A stretch of DNA of 64,000 bases, taken from assembly GCA_938011325.1 (NCBI GenBank), contig CALLUD010000007.1, forward strand, positions 124,001-188,000. The letters run 5' to 3'. This document shows positions 7,503-16,215 of the stretch, in pieces; position 1 is the first letter of the stretch; the number at the start of each line of letters is the position of its first letter. The notes under the pieces are model-generated. The model saw nothing but the letters and a program-made list of their open reading frames with translations. It did not search any database and was not told where the DNA came from. Both the position numbers and the translations under genes were made by a program. Source of the DNA: an uncultured Spartobacteria bacterium. Its GTDB lineage: Bacteria > Verrucomicrobiota > Verrucomicrobiia > Chthoniobacterales > JAATET01.

Positions 7503-8237
7503 ATGGCACGACACGGGGACTATCAACCCATCGCTTCCGACGAGCCGGTCTACGAGATCGATTCGTTTGAGCTGATCTGGGCGAAATACAAGTTTGCGAT
7601 CATCGGTGGAGCGGTGGCGATCGTGGCCATCATTGCGGGTGTTTTCGCGTGGATCACGATCGACAACGCCAATCGCGCGAAGGCCGCTGCCGCCTTTGCC
7701 GAAGCCACCGATCCCGCGGCGTATCGCGGAATCATCGAGCAATACCCGAAGTCCCCGGTCGCCGGAAATGCCGCGTTGTTGCTGGCGGGCTCGCTTCGCC
7801 AGGAAGGCAAACTCGACGAGGCGAATGCCGTGCTCCAGAAGTTCGTGGACTCCCAGCCCAAGAGCGCCTTTGCGCCGCTCGCGAAGATCGCGATCGCCGA
7901 AAACAAGGCAAAGGCGGATGATCTCAAGCAGGCTGAGCAGGAACTGCAGAGCGTGGCGGATGTCGATTCGCAGTCCTTCGCCGCGCCGTTTGCGCTGATG
8001 CTCGAGGCGGAGTTGCAGCTCGCGACCTGGAATCGCAACGAAGCCCTGCGCACATATCGCCAGCTGTTTACGGCGTATCCCGGCTCCGTTTCCGCGCAGG
8101 CGTCCGCCCCGCAATACGACGCGCTCGATGCCATGTCGCGGCCGATTTCGGAGCGCAAGTCGCCGCCGAACGCCGCGGCCCTCGAGCAGGCCGCGCCTGA
8201 AGCCGAGGCACCTGCCGAGCCTGGCTCCGAGCAATAA
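7503..8237 (+). CDS. Membrane-anchored TPR protein (YfgM-like)
   Basis: This is a 244-residue protein with a short cytoplasmic N terminus, one transmembrane helix (about residues 34-54, AIIGGAVAIVAIIAGVFAWI) and a helical periplasmic region. That region contains tetratricopeptide-like units, for example NAALLLAGSLRQEGKLDEA, and a Pro/Ala/Glu-rich tail. The layout resembles YfgM/TPR_21 proteins, which bind periplasmic chaperones and the Sec translocon. It begins 9 bp after cysK, so the two are probably co-transcribed, with no obvious functional link. Family assignment rests on architecture more than on a diagnostic motif. Confidence 0.8.
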   Translation: MARHGDYQPIASDEPVYEIDSFELIWAKYKFAIIGGAVAIVAIIAGVFAWITIDNANRAKAAAAFAEATDPAAYRGIIEQYPKSPVAGNAALLLAGSLRQEGKLDEANAVLQKFVDSQPKSAFAPLAKIAIAENKAKADDLKQAEQELQSVADVDSQSFAAPFALMLEAELQLATWNRNEALRTYRQLFTAYPGSVSAQASAPQYDALDAMSRPISERKSPPNAAALEQAAPEAEAPAEPGSEQ

Positions 8238-8247
8238 ATTCGTGCGA

Positions 8248-9336
8248 TCAGTCCTTGCTCTCGAGGAACGCGATGGCTTCCTCGAGCGGCTGGGGGCCGC
8301 AGATTTCGTGTCTCATGCCGGGGACATCCCAGAGCCGTGCCTGGAACTTCTCGGCCTCGTAACCGCCGTGAAAGACGTCGAGGATGTTCCCGCGACGCCA
8401 GTCGCTTTCGCCCGTGATGATGGCAAAACGCACGGCCCTTTTTGCGTCCCGCTGCTCTTTCGTTGAGACGCTCACGTAGCCGTATTCGTCGGACTTGGTG
8501 GCTTCTTTCCGCGGCACCATTTTGTGAAAGTCCGCACCGCAGATTGCGATCACTCCTGTGAAAAGGTCCGAAGCCTGATACCCAAGATGTGTCGCCCAGC
8601 GGGCGCCACCCGAGAAGCCCGACACATACACGCGTGTCGGGTCGATCTTGTAATCACGCATCATCGCGAGGGCGCCGGCGATCCCAAGGTTGCCCCGGTG
8701 GGGTTGTGTATTCCCGGCCTTCTGCGGTGCCACGAAAAGGAGCTTGTGCCGGGCAAGCACTTCTCCCCAGCCGGGTGGCAATTCCATGCGATCGTCCGCA
8801 TGAATGAAGGAAATCAAGCCCCATGGCTCGCTGCCGTCATACGTCGCGGGGATATGCACGAAGAATTCGGCGTCCTCGAGCGGATAGGGCAATGCAAACT
8901 GGGCGTTGCGAGGTCTTGGGATGCGCCCCTCGAATCTGACGAATTCGGATTTGCCGGCTGCCGGAGCGGCTGCGGGTTCTTCCGCTTCGGACGGCTGTGA
9001 CGGAGTCTCGGAAGGTGGTTCGGGTGTCGCAGGCGGTGGCGGCGCCTTTTCCTCCTGCATGGGCGGTGGATTGGGCTCCGCGGCGGCAGGCTCCACGAGC
9101 TGCGGAAAGAATTTGGCCTTTGCCTTCGGTCCAAGAACTGCGGGAGGGATTTCAATGACACCGTGTGCGGATTGACAGCGCAACTTTCCGCTCCGGACGG
9201 CAACCGACTGGAACGTTTCCTTCCGGCCATCCACAAAGTCGATCTCGACGGCAGCCATCGCGGACGCTGCGAGGGAGAAAATGAGCGCCAAATCATCGCC
9301 GCCCGATATAAAGCGACTTTCAGGCGCCGAACTCAC
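8248..9336 (-). CDS. Secreted alpha/beta-hydrolase (putative esterase)
   Basis: This is a protein of about 362 residues. It has an N-terminal hydrophobic stretch (LALIFSLAASAMA) that fits a signal peptide, a short beta-rich segment, a long Pro/Glu/Ala linker (about residues 85-135), and an alpha/beta-hydrolase domain. The nucleophile elbow is VSGFSGGARWATHLG, with Ser as the likely nucleophile. A late His in VPGMRHEICGPQPLEEA would complete a triad; the acid is not certain. It resembles PHB-depolymerase or feruloyl-esterase-like hydrolases, substrate unknown. The annotated start is a GTG and its signal begins late, so a TTG or ATG further in is possible. It converges with the TPR gene at 8237. 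Confidence 0.8.
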   Translation of the reverse strand: MSSAPESRFISGGDDLALIFSLAASAMAAVEIDFVDGRKETFQSVAVRSGKLRCQSAHGVIEIPPAVLGPKAKAKFFPQLVEPAAAEPNPPPMQEEKAPPPPATPEPPSETPSQPSEAEEPAAAPAAGKSEFVRFEGRIPRPRNAQFALPYPLEDAEFFVHIPATYDGSEPWGLISFIHADDRMELPPGWGEVLARHKLLFVAPQKAGNTQPHRGNLGIAGALAMMRDYKIDPTRVYVSGFSGGARWATHLGYQASDLFTGVIAICGADFHKMVPRKEATKSDEYGYVSVSTKEQRDAKRAVRFAIITGESDWRRGNILDVFHGGYEAEKFQARLWDVPGMRHEICGPQPLEEAIAFLESKD

Positions 9337-9370
9337 GCAAAATTTACGCTCCGGGTGGAGCGCCGTTCCG

Positions 9371-10168
9371 TCAGCTTGCGCCGAAGGCGAGACCGTGGGT
9401 CCAGTCGGGCAGCACCCGGATTTCTTCGTTCTGCCGTGGAGCTTCCTTGGGCTCGAGGCGGTTGCTTGCGACTTCGACCGCTCCGTAAAACGACGCGCCC
9501 TTGTCGACCGTCATCGCGCGGGCCTGAACGTTTCCATCAAGGCCGCCGTGGCGCCCGATGTGCAGCGTGCCGGAGCAGACAATGTCCGCCTCGATGACGC
9601 CGCGAATGAGCGCGTTTTCGACGTGGATCGTGTAGGGAAAGCGAAGGTGGGAATCCCGATCGATGATCAGATTCTTCGAGCGAATTTTCGTGCGGCAGAT
9701 TCCCCGGCCGCGCAGTCGCACCGTGCCGGAGCACTCGATGTGGCCGGAGACGCGCCCTTCGACATGCAGGTTTCCGCAAATGATGCGCGTGGAGTTGAGA
9801 AAGGCGTTCTTCGCGACATGCACGGAGCCCTGCGTGATGATCTCGCGCGTGCTGGTGCGGGCGATTTCGATGTCGCGCAGGTCGATGGAGGTGCCGCAGC
9901 CGGGGCACTGCGTGATCTCAAGCTCCAGTGCGACGCCGTGCACGGCGCCGCAGTCGCGGCAGACGACCCGCCGCCGGTAACGCGGCACGAGCCGCCGAAT
10001 GAGGGACGATTTCGCCGGCTTCCGCGCAGGCGCTGGGGCCGCGTCCCGCGTGACCTTGTAGTGGTCACCGCAGCCGCGGCAATACGTCGAAATCAGTCCG
10101 GCCGGCTCGAGTTGTGTGAAGCCGCAGTGCGGACAACTGGTCGGGACTTTTCTGATTCCGCCAAACAT
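9371..10168 (-). CDS. Zinc-ribbon bactofilin-like protein
   Basis: This is a 265-residue protein with two N-terminal zinc-ribbon modules and a C-terminal bactofilin-like beta-helix. The first ribbon is CPHCG...YCRGCG (residues 12-34); the second is CRDCG...CPGCG (about residues 70-92). The C-terminal part (about residues 105-230) has the short hydrophobic repeat pattern of polymer-forming bactofilins, such as GNLHVEGRVSGHIECSGTVR. Bactofilins polymerise without nucleotide into cytoskeletal filaments. It lies 18 bp downstream of a classical bactofilin on the same strand, so the two may co-polymerise. What the ribbons bind is not evident. Confidence 0.85.
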   Translation of the reverse strand: MFGGIRKVPTSCPHCGFTQLEPAGLISTYCRGCGDHYKVTRDAAPAPARKPAKSSLIRRLVPRYRRRVVCRDCGAVHGVALELEITQCPGCGTSIDLRDIEIARTSTREIITQGSVHVAKNAFLNSTRIICGNLHVEGRVSGHIECSGTVRLRGRGICRTKIRSKNLIIDRDSHLRFPYTIHVENALIRGVIEADIVCSGTLHIGRHGGLDGNVQARAMTVDKGASFYGAVEVASNRLEPKEAPRQNEEIRVLPDWTHGLAFGAS

Positions 10169-10186
10169 CGGTGGCGGCTGCGGGTA

Positions 10187-10636
10187 TTACGCCGCGACGG
10201 GTTGCTTGCGCGGTTCCTGGGAGGAGGATGGGGCGCTCGGACGGTCGGCGGACTTGATGGCCGACTTGTTCGGCGTGACCTCGGATTTGCCGATGAAGGT
10301 CGCACCTTCCTCGATGATGATGCGCGTGGCCTTCAGATCGCCGGTGAGCTGCGAACTCGACTTGAGCTCGGCCTTCTCGGTGACCGTGATGTTGCCGAAA
10401 ACGGTGCCGTGAACCGTGACCGATTTCGTCTTCACCTCGCCGCGAACCTCGGCATTTTTTCCGATGACAAGCACGCCTTCCGACTGAATCTCTCCTTCGA
10501 TCTTCCCGTCGAAAATCAGCTCATTTCCGAATTTGATGGTGCCCTCGATGACGACATCGTTGGCGAGAACATTTTTGGCGGCGCCGCCTGGGGTGGGCTC
10601 GGGCATAAGGCTGGAGGTCAGATTGTTGAGGTTCAT
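10187..10636 (-). CDS. Bactofilin
   Basis: This is a 149-residue polymer-forming cytoskeletal protein. The core (about residues 25-115) is the repeated beta-helix of bactofilins: NDVVIEGTIKFGNELIFDG, then GVLVIGKNAEVRGEV, VTVHGTVFGNI and SSQLTGDLKA. The disordered flanks are typical: a Pro/Gly-rich N terminus and a Ser/Pro/Lys tail. It is the first gene of a two-gene unit with the zinc-ribbon bactofilin. Bactofilins scaffold cell-wall enzymes, stalks or polar proteins in other bacteria; the role here is unknown. Confidence 0.94.
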   Translation of the reverse strand: MNLNNLTSSLMPEPTPGGAAKNVLANDVVIEGTIKFGNELIFDGKIEGEIQSEGVLVIGKNAEVRGEVKTKSVTVHGTVFGNITVTEKAELKSSSQLTGDLKATRIIIEEGATFIGKSEVTPNKSAIKSADRPSAPSSSQEPRKQPVAA

Positions 10637-10682
10637 GTGCTTTCGCGCAACCTAGCCCCGGCCTATGGGCTGTCAATAAATC

Positions 10683-12101
10683 TTAACCTTGACTTGCAGT
10701 TGCAGGCGCCGAGTCGGCCAGTTCCTCGGCGGGATAGGTCCAGATCTCGCTCAAGGTTGGGTGGTAATGCGGCACGGCGGCGAGTTGCGCCGCGGTCGCG
10801 TGGAAGCTCATGGCAACCACGATTTCGTGAATGAGATCCGCGGCGTGCGGACCGACGACGGAACCGCCGAGGATCTCCCCAGTCCGGGCGTGGGCGAGAA
10901 GTTTCACGAAGCCTTCGGTCTCGCCCATGACCAGGGATTTGCCGTGGTCGTCGAAGGGGTAGGTCGCGACGCGAAACTCGACTCCGGCCGTGCGCGCCTC
11001 CGTTTCGCTCATGCCGACCATGGCTACTTCGGGTTCGGTGAAGACGACAAAAAGCTTGAGCCGGTAATCGATCGCCTCGAGCGAGGGATCGCCGGCGATG
11101 ACCCGCGCGGCATTGCGTGCGGCGATCTCGCCCTGTTGGACCGCGATGTGGACGATCTCGTGCGGTCCGGAGCAGTCGCCTGCCGCGAAGATGTGGGGGA
11201 CGCTCGATTGTTGGTGACGATTCGTCGCGACGCGATCCGAGAGAAACGACACGCCGATGTCCTCGAGTCCGATACCGCGGGTATGCGGGCGACGGCCGAG
11301 CGCGTTCAGGATTTGCGCCGCTACAATACTTTGCGTGGAGCCCTCGTGATCAAAGACGACCCGGCAGCCCGTGTTCGTGCGCTCGATGGATTGGATCGAC
11401 GTCCCGGTGAAAATCTCGATGCCGCGCCTGCGCAACGCCTGCTCGAGGGCGTTCGCCACGTCGGGATCGGAGCCGGTGAGCAGTTGATTCCCGCGCTGGA
11501 TGACGGTGACATTCACCCCGAGCGCGGAGAAATAATGCGCCATTTCCAGCGCGACCGGACCGGCGCCGAGAACGATGAGGGACGGCGGAAATTCCGTGAG
11601 GTTCAACGCTTCGTCGCTCGTGAGTGCGCCGCAGCCGGAGAGGCCCGGAATGTCGGGGATGTTGACGACGGACCCGGTTGCGACGAGGAAGCTGCGTGCG
11701 GAGATTTTGCGGGCGGGCGTGTCCGGCCACTCGACCTCGATGGTGAGCGGATCGATGAAGCGCGCGAAGCCGCGGACGAAGTCGAATTTTCCGCTCTCGA
11801 GCTGCCCGCGGCGGTAATCCGCGAACTCGCCGATGAGTCGCTGCTTGCGGGCGATGATCTCGTCGGGATGCACTTCGAGCCCCGAGGCACGGAGGCCAAA
11901 CTCGGAGGCGCGACGCAGTGTCAGGTTGCGATTCGCCGATTCGATGAGCGTCTTGCTCGGCATGCAGCCGCGGAGAATGCACAGTCCGCCGACCTGCTCT
12001 CCGCCCTCGACCACGGCGGTTTTCAATCCAAGGCTCGCCGCAGTGCGCGCGGCGGCATATCCGGCGCTGCCGCCGCCAACGATCACGAAATCGTAATCCA
12101 T
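10683..12101 (-). CDS. FAD-dependent pyridine nucleotide-disulfide oxidoreductase
   Basis: This is a flavoprotein of about 472 residues in the dihydrolipoamide dehydrogenase/mercuric reductase superfamily. It begins with the FAD-binding Rossmann motif DFVIVGGGSAGYAAAR. The redox-active pair is GGLCILRGCMPSK, in the CX4C spacing of the family. The second nucleotide-binding motif is VLGAGPVALEMA, and the second FAD motif is IFAAGDCSG. The C-terminal catalytic His lies in HYHPTLSE. All active-site elements are intact. I use the ATG at 12101 next to the FAD motif; an upstream ATG would add a few residues. No E2 or E3-linked complex genes are adjacent, so it may be a mercuric-reductase-like or general thiol reductase rather than Lpd. 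Confidence 0.9.
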   Translation of the reverse strand: MDYDFVIVGGGSAGYAAARTAASLGLKTAVVEGGEQVGGLCILRGCMPSKTLIESANRNLTLRRASEFGLRASGLEVHPDEIIARKQRLIGEFADYRRGQLESGKFDFVRGFARFIDPLTIEVEWPDTPARKISARSFLVATGSVVNIPDIPGLSGCGALTSDEALNLTEFPPSLIVLGAGPVALEMAHYFSALGVNVTVIQRGNQLLTGSDPDVANALEQALRRRGIEIFTGTSIQSIERTNTGCRVVFDHEGSTQSIVAAQILNALGRRPHTRGIGLEDIGVSFLSDRVATNRHQQSSVPHIFAAGDCSGPHEIVHIAVQQGEIAARNAARVIAGDPSLEAIDYRLKLFVVFTEPEVAMVGMSETEARTAGVEFRVATYPFDDHGKSLVMGETEGFVKLLAHARTGEILGGSVVGPHAADLIHEIVVAMSFHATAAQLAAVPHYHPTLSEIWTYPAEELADSAPATASQG

Positions 12102-12222
12102 GCATGAATGTATGCGCCGCATCTCACGCCCCGCAATGCCCGACACCATTCAGGCTCATGAGAAGGCACGAGGGGCGCGGGCGGGAGAGGGCGACGGATG
12201 AGGCGCCCGCGTGCGTCATTGA

Positions 12223-13113
12223 TCAGCGCGCGGGTGCGGAGGATGTCTCGTCAATCAACCGGAATTCGCCGTTCTTGTCGCGGTAGAAGCCGCGCAGGAG
12301 CACCGGTGTATCGGGGGCGTCATCAATTCGCTCGGAAAGCGCGGCTTCCTGTGGTGTCCACCGGGTGAGCAGGCGCCCCTGTTTGTCGACGACTTCGTCG
12401 AGCGGCTTCGTCAGACGCGCGTATTCCTTGTCGTCCAGTCTCACGGCGTCGAGGGCCTTCTCGCGATAAAGCGATATCCACCACGCGCCGTAGGCGTCGG
12501 GCGCGTTTGCCGGAGTGATTTCCAGCGTGAGTTCCCCGACGCGGGCCAGGCCGCCGTCGAGATCGAGCGAGTAAAGCGCACCAACCTCATCGCGACTCGT
12601 AAGGAATCCGGCGAGATAGCCGCGAAGCATCTTGCGAAGTTTCTGGTCGCGGGACTTCGGGCCGTAGATTCCGAGCTCCACGCCGGCGGGGTCGTTCGGA
12701 TCGCCGTAGATGTTCAGCTCGATGTCGCGATTCACCCGAAACGACTTGTAGGGCACACGCTGGAAGACGCCCGTGTCGATCATCGTGGCGGGAATCTCGA
12801 GCACGGACTTGATGTTGTCGTGGGTGCGAAGGTCGTTCGCAATCACGCGCCACGACGGCAGGTCGCCGCGCCGCGGCACGTCGGTGTAGAGGATGTCCGG
12901 GTGGTCATCGATACGCAGGATGTCGCTCTTCGGAATGATGCGCTCGTGAAACTCGTGCTGCAGGATGACCTCGGATGCGGTGTTCTTCACGATGAGACCA
13001 CGGAGCTTTGTGCCGTCTTTCAGGATGACCGTGTCGGGTTCGCGGTGGGAGTCGTCGCCGGCGCGAAGCGTGGAAATTGCGACAAGGACAAGGAGCGCGG
13101 AGAGGAACTTCAT
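12223..13113 (-). CDS. Secreted hypothetical protein
   Basis: This is a 296-residue protein with a clean signal peptide (MKFLSALLVLVAISTLRAG). A short beta segment, VILKDGTKLRGLIVKNTASEVIL, follows and looks like the small SH3-like module found near the start of many Planctomycetes and Verrucomicrobia secreted proteins. The remaining 220 residues match no family I know. They include an Asp-rich segment (NRDIELNIYGDPNDPAG) and a C-terminal beta-rich part. The start at 13113 is supported by the signal peptide. It is divergent from the GH1 lipoprotein gene, with only 58 bp between them for both promoters. Confidence 0.75.
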   Translation of the reverse strand: MKFLSALLVLVAISTLRAGDDSHREPDTVILKDGTKLRGLIVKNTASEVILQHEFHERIIPKSDILRIDDHPDILYTDVPRRGDLPSWRVIANDLRTHDNIKSVLEIPATMIDTGVFQRVPYKSFRVNRDIELNIYGDPNDPAGVELGIYGPKSRDQKLRKMLRGYLAGFLTSRDEVGALYSLDLDGGLARVGELTLEITPANAPDAYGAWWISLYREKALDAVRLDDKEYARLTKPLDEVVDKQGRLLTRWTPQEAALSERIDDAPDTPVLLRGFYRDKNGEFRLIDETSSAPAR

Positions 13114-13171
13114 GATTGAAGAATCGGCCTTCAGTCCGTAACCCAGCTTCCTCGCCCGATGCGATAGAAAT

Positions 13172-14491
13172 ATGAATCTCCGTTTCCTCCTTGGCATCGT
13201 CCTCTGCGGTCAACTGCTCAGTGGCTGCGTCATGCCGCCCAAACCTTACAACAAACCGGCGGCCACGACCAAGCCGGCGAAGACGGGAAAGTTCTGGTGG
13301 GGCACTTCGACGGCGAGCTTCCAGAATGAGGACCGCGGCGTGAAGCCGGGCGAGCCGGGATATTTCAAGACGGACTGGGATGTCTTTGCGGAGGAAGGGC
13401 ACATCCCGCCGCGCGGCGAGGACGCGACGTTTTCGTGGACGAAGTTCGATCGTGACGTCGCGATGCTGAAACGGATCGGCGTGACGCATTATCGCTTCGG
13501 CATCGAGTGGGCGCGCGTGGAGCCCGAGCCCGGGAAGTTCAACGAAAAGGCGATCGCGCAGTATGTCTCGATGGCGCGCAAGCTGAAGGCGGCGGGTATC
13601 GAGCCGATCGTCACGCTCTGGCACTTCACGTTCCCCGACTGGCTCTACAACTCGAAGGACAAGGCGCACTCGAATTTCCTGAATCCGGATGTCGAGCCGG
13701 CGTGGCGCGAATACGTGACGCGGATGGTCGACGCGCTCTCGCCGTATGTCCGCATTTACGTGCCGCAAAACGAGCCGAACGGCGCGCTCTACATCGGCTA
13801 CTTCGGCGGGCACTGGCCGCCGGGATTGCTGCTCACGCCCGGTGCGTTGAAAAAGGCGAACAAGGTCGCGGTGTCGATGTTCCGCGAAGCGTCGGCGATC
13901 ATTCACGCGAAGCGGAAGGACGCGATCGTGATGGGCATTTACTCAATTCCCAACTGGCGGCGGAACCGCCTGCAGGACCCCACGCAGTTCGTTTACAACA
14001 TGATGATGCACCAGAATTTCGACCATCTCGACGCGGTAGTCGACACGATGGATGTCATCGGGGTGAACTACTACTACTCGCAGGACGCGTCGGCGGCGCG
14101 GTTCATCTGGCGCCCCGTTGGCGAGCAGAACTCGAATTACACGCAGAATGGCTGGGAGATCGATCCCGAGGGGCTCTACGCGGTGCTGAAGGAGGTTCAC
14201 GCGCGCTACGGGAAGCCGATCGTGATTTCCGAGAACGGCATCGGCACGCAGAGCGAGCAGAAGAAGATCCGGTATTTCCGCGAGCATGTGAACCAGATGC
14301 GCCGTGCGCTGGAGGATGGGGTGGATGTGCGCGGCTACATGCCGTGGACGCTCGTCGACAATTACGAGTGGGCCGAGGGCTACGCGGCCAATTTCGGGCT
14401 TACGAGCCTGGATCCGAAAACGAAGGAACTTGTGCTGGAACCCTCCGGTCAGTGGTTCTCGAAATTTATCAAGGCGAATCCGCAGCCGTAG
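13172..14491 (+). CDS. GH1 glycoside hydrolase lipoprotein (beta-glucosidase-like)
   Basis: This is a 439-residue glycoside hydrolase family 1 enzyme. The catalytic acid/base lies in PQNEPNG (about residue 206) and the nucleophile in ISENGIG (about residue 354). The FWWGTSTASFQNE start of the barrel, TLWHFTFPDWL, and the aglycone-side motif VDNYEWAEGY are all present. The N terminus is a lipoprotein signal, LLSGC, with Cys at residue 19. The enzyme should therefore be membrane-anchored outside the cytoplasm, unusual for GH1, which is mostly cytosolic. It probably releases terminal glucose or related sugars from oligosaccharides. Its 3' end overlaps the convergent STT3-like gene by 23 bp. Confidence 0.93.
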   Translation: MNLRFLLGIVLCGQLLSGCVMPPKPYNKPAATTKPAKTGKFWWGTSTASFQNEDRGVKPGEPGYFKTDWDVFAEEGHIPPRGEDATFSWTKFDRDVAMLKRIGVTHYRFGIEWARVEPEPGKFNEKAIAQYVSMARKLKAAGIEPIVTLWHFTFPDWLYNSKDKAHSNFLNPDVEPAWREYVTRMVDALSPYVRIYVPQNEPNGALYIGYFGGHWPPGLLLTPGALKKANKVAVSMFREASAIIHAKRKDAIVMGIYSIPNWRRNRLQDPTQFVYNMMMHQNFDHLDAVVDTMDVIGVNYYYSQDASAARFIWRPVGEQNSNYTQNGWEIDPEGLYAVLKEVHARYGKPIVISENGIGTQSEQKKIRYFREHVNQMRRALEDGVDVRGYMPWTLVDNYEWAEGYAANFGLTSLDPKTKELVLEPSGQWFSKFIKANPQP

Positions 14492-16040
14492 GCTTGAAGC
14501 CCGTGTATTCGTAAACGCGGAAAAACGCGTTCGCGAAGACGATCTTCAGGAACTCCGGCGCGCGCTGCGGCGCATGGTAGAGCGTCGCGCCGAGCGATCT
14601 TGCGGGAGGGGGTTCGCCGAGAATCGAGGCGGAGGTTGAGAGGACGCGACTGGGTTCGTAGGCGATCACGTAGCGGACGTTTCGTTTTGCGAGGATGTCC
14701 TCCGCGACTGCGGGGTCCGTGGTGGTGTAGAAGACGGCCGTGTCGACGGTTCCCGGAAGGCTTTGGTGCGAACTGCCCGCGACGCAGGGTTGGCCGGACC
14801 AGTAGGCAAGAGGCGGCGAGAGCCACCATGGCGCGAGGATCGGCGCAGGTTCCTCCGAGGCGAGTTTTTCCGCGACCTCGTGGAGCAGCGCGTAGTCGGT
14901 GCGCATTTCCTCGTGAAGCGCGCGGGTGTTCGTATCGGGAAAGAGGAGGGTGTCCCATTGGGAGGAGAGGGGCAGCAGGCCAATGCCATACGCGGTCCAC
15001 GCCACGGCGGGCTTTGGAATTGCCGCAAGCGCAAACGGAAAGGCGATTGCGGTGAACAGCACGAAGAACGATCCCCAGCGGAGTTGCCAGCAGGTGAGAC
15101 CGTAGGTCACAAGCACCAGCACGAAGAGGAGTCCGGCAAAGGAGGATCGCTTGCGAAGCCAGGAGATTCCGAGCAGCACGGGGAGGGCCGGTGCGAGCCA
15201 GCCGATCCACCCGAGGAATTGCGGGGACCATGGCGCGAGGTGCGCCAGTTCACCGATGGATTTCGCCCATCGCGAAAAGTATTCCGCAACCAGCGGATCC
15301 TGCGCCGCCACGCGCCAGCCATCGAAAAGCACGCCGAGCCCGAACACCGCCAGCGCCGTAAGGAACGCGACGCTCCACGGCCGGGAGAGCAGGGTCCCGC
15401 GTAGCATCGCCGCGCGCACGACAAACAAGAGCGCGAAGACGATCAGCGGCTCGTAGAGGCTCGTCCAGAGCGCGAGTCCCCAGGCGACTCCCCACAGCAT
15501 GGCGCGACGGATGGTTGGTTTCTGCCAGAGGCAGTGTTCCAACCCGACCGCGCAGGCCAGCAGGAAGAGCAGAAGCGACTGGTGATCCGGGCGGCCGAGT
15601 TTGAAGCCCTGAACGACGATGGGGGAAATGGAAACGAGGAGGAGCATCGCCCCGCGAAACGGGATGCGTTCCCTTTCGCCCCATGCCCAGAGCGCGACGA
15701 TGGTGAGAACCCCCAGCAGCGGAGAGATCCACGCCCCGGCGAAATCGAGAGCGTTATCGGAAAATGGCGAAAGAATCGCGGCCAGCAGGGCGATGGCCCA
15801 ATCCATCGGTGCGGTCGTGTGTGGATTGGTGCCCTGCGGGAAATTTTCGAAGTCGTGATGGCTGATGCGGGAGAATGGCGCTTCAACGACCCGCTGCACG
15901 CGAGTCATGCGCGAGTAGCAATCCGCATCGACAAACTGGACGCCGGCCTCGGTGAAGACCCGGTTGAAATTGGCGGACGTCGTTGCCGCCATCAACGCGG
16001 AGAACAAAAGCAGCAGGAGCCAGCGCATGGGGCGCGTCAT
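14469..16040 (-). CDS. STT3-like GT-C membrane glycosyltransferase
   Basis: This is a polytopic membrane protein of about 523 residues. The first loop contains VDADCYSRMTRVQRV, which resembles the DxD-(Y) metal-binding loop of STT3/PglB oligosaccharyltransferases. About eleven hydrophobic helices follow, then a C-terminal soluble domain of about 160 residues. In that domain PWWLSPPLAYWSGQP sits where STT3 has its WWDxG motif, with the Asp replaced. The fold is probably GT-C; transfer of a lipid-linked sugar to protein is an inference from the family. Several ATGs are possible (16067, 16040, 16028); I chose 16040 ahead of the first hydrophobic helix. It is convergent with the GH1 gene. Confidence 0.72.
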   Translation of the reverse strand: MTRPMRWLLLLLFSALMAATTSANFNRVFTEAGVQFVDADCYSRMTRVQRVVEAPFSRISHHDFENFPQGTNPHTTAPMDWAIALLAAILSPFSDNALDFAGAWISPLLGVLTIVALWAWGERERIPFRGAMLLLVSISPIVVQGFKLGRPDHQSLLLFLLACAVGLEHCLWQKPTIRRAMLWGVAWGLALWTSLYEPLIVFALLFVVRAAMLRGTLLSRPWSVAFLTALAVFGLGVLFDGWRVAAQDPLVAEYFSRWAKSIGELAHLAPWSPQFLGWIGWLAPALPVLLGISWLRKRSSFAGLLFVLVLVTYGLTCWQLRWGSFFVLFTAIAFPFALAAIPKPAVAWTAYGIGLLPLSSQWDTLLFPDTNTRALHEEMRTDYALLHEVAEKLASEEPAPILAPWWLSPPLAYWSGQPCVAGSSHQSLPGTVDTAVFYTTTDPAVAEDILAKRNVRYVIAYEPSRVLSTSASILGEPPPARSLGATLYHAPQRAPEFLKIVFANAFFRVYEYTGFKPTAADSP

Positions 16041-16130
16041 CTTGAAACCGCCCATGCCGGGCGGCAAGGGCCGAGATTTGCCCCGGCTTTACCTGTCGTC
16101 GGGGGAGACGCCGGTGGAAGAGGATCCTTT

Positions 16131-16151
16131 GCCCGGTCCCGGGACCCGGGC
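16131..16151. repeat. GC-rich near-perfect palindrome
   Basis: The sequence GCCCGGTCCCGGGACCCGGGC is a near-perfect inverted repeat centred on a 12-bp palindrome. It lies between the start of the STT3-like gene and the end of the ribbon-helix-helix gene. It could be part of a terminator array or an operator; no T run follows. Confidence 0.5.
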
Positions 16152-16156
16152 AGCAG

Positions 16157-16206
16157 AAAGCGCTGCAACGCGCCGCCCTGTCGGGTGCGCGCATTGCAGC
16201 GCTTTT
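16157..16206. terminator. Strong hairpin, probable terminator of the RHH gene
   Basis: AAAGCGCTGCAACGCGC (16157-16173) pairs with GCGCATTGCAGCGCTTT (16189-16205), with one mismatch and a 15-nt loop. On the plus strand four T bases follow; on the minus strand the stem ends in TTTCTG. It starts 10 bp after the stop of the minus-strand RHH gene. It is therefore a plausible intrinsic terminator, usable from both sides. Confidence 0.65.
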
Positions 16207-16215
16207 CCGGTTGCT

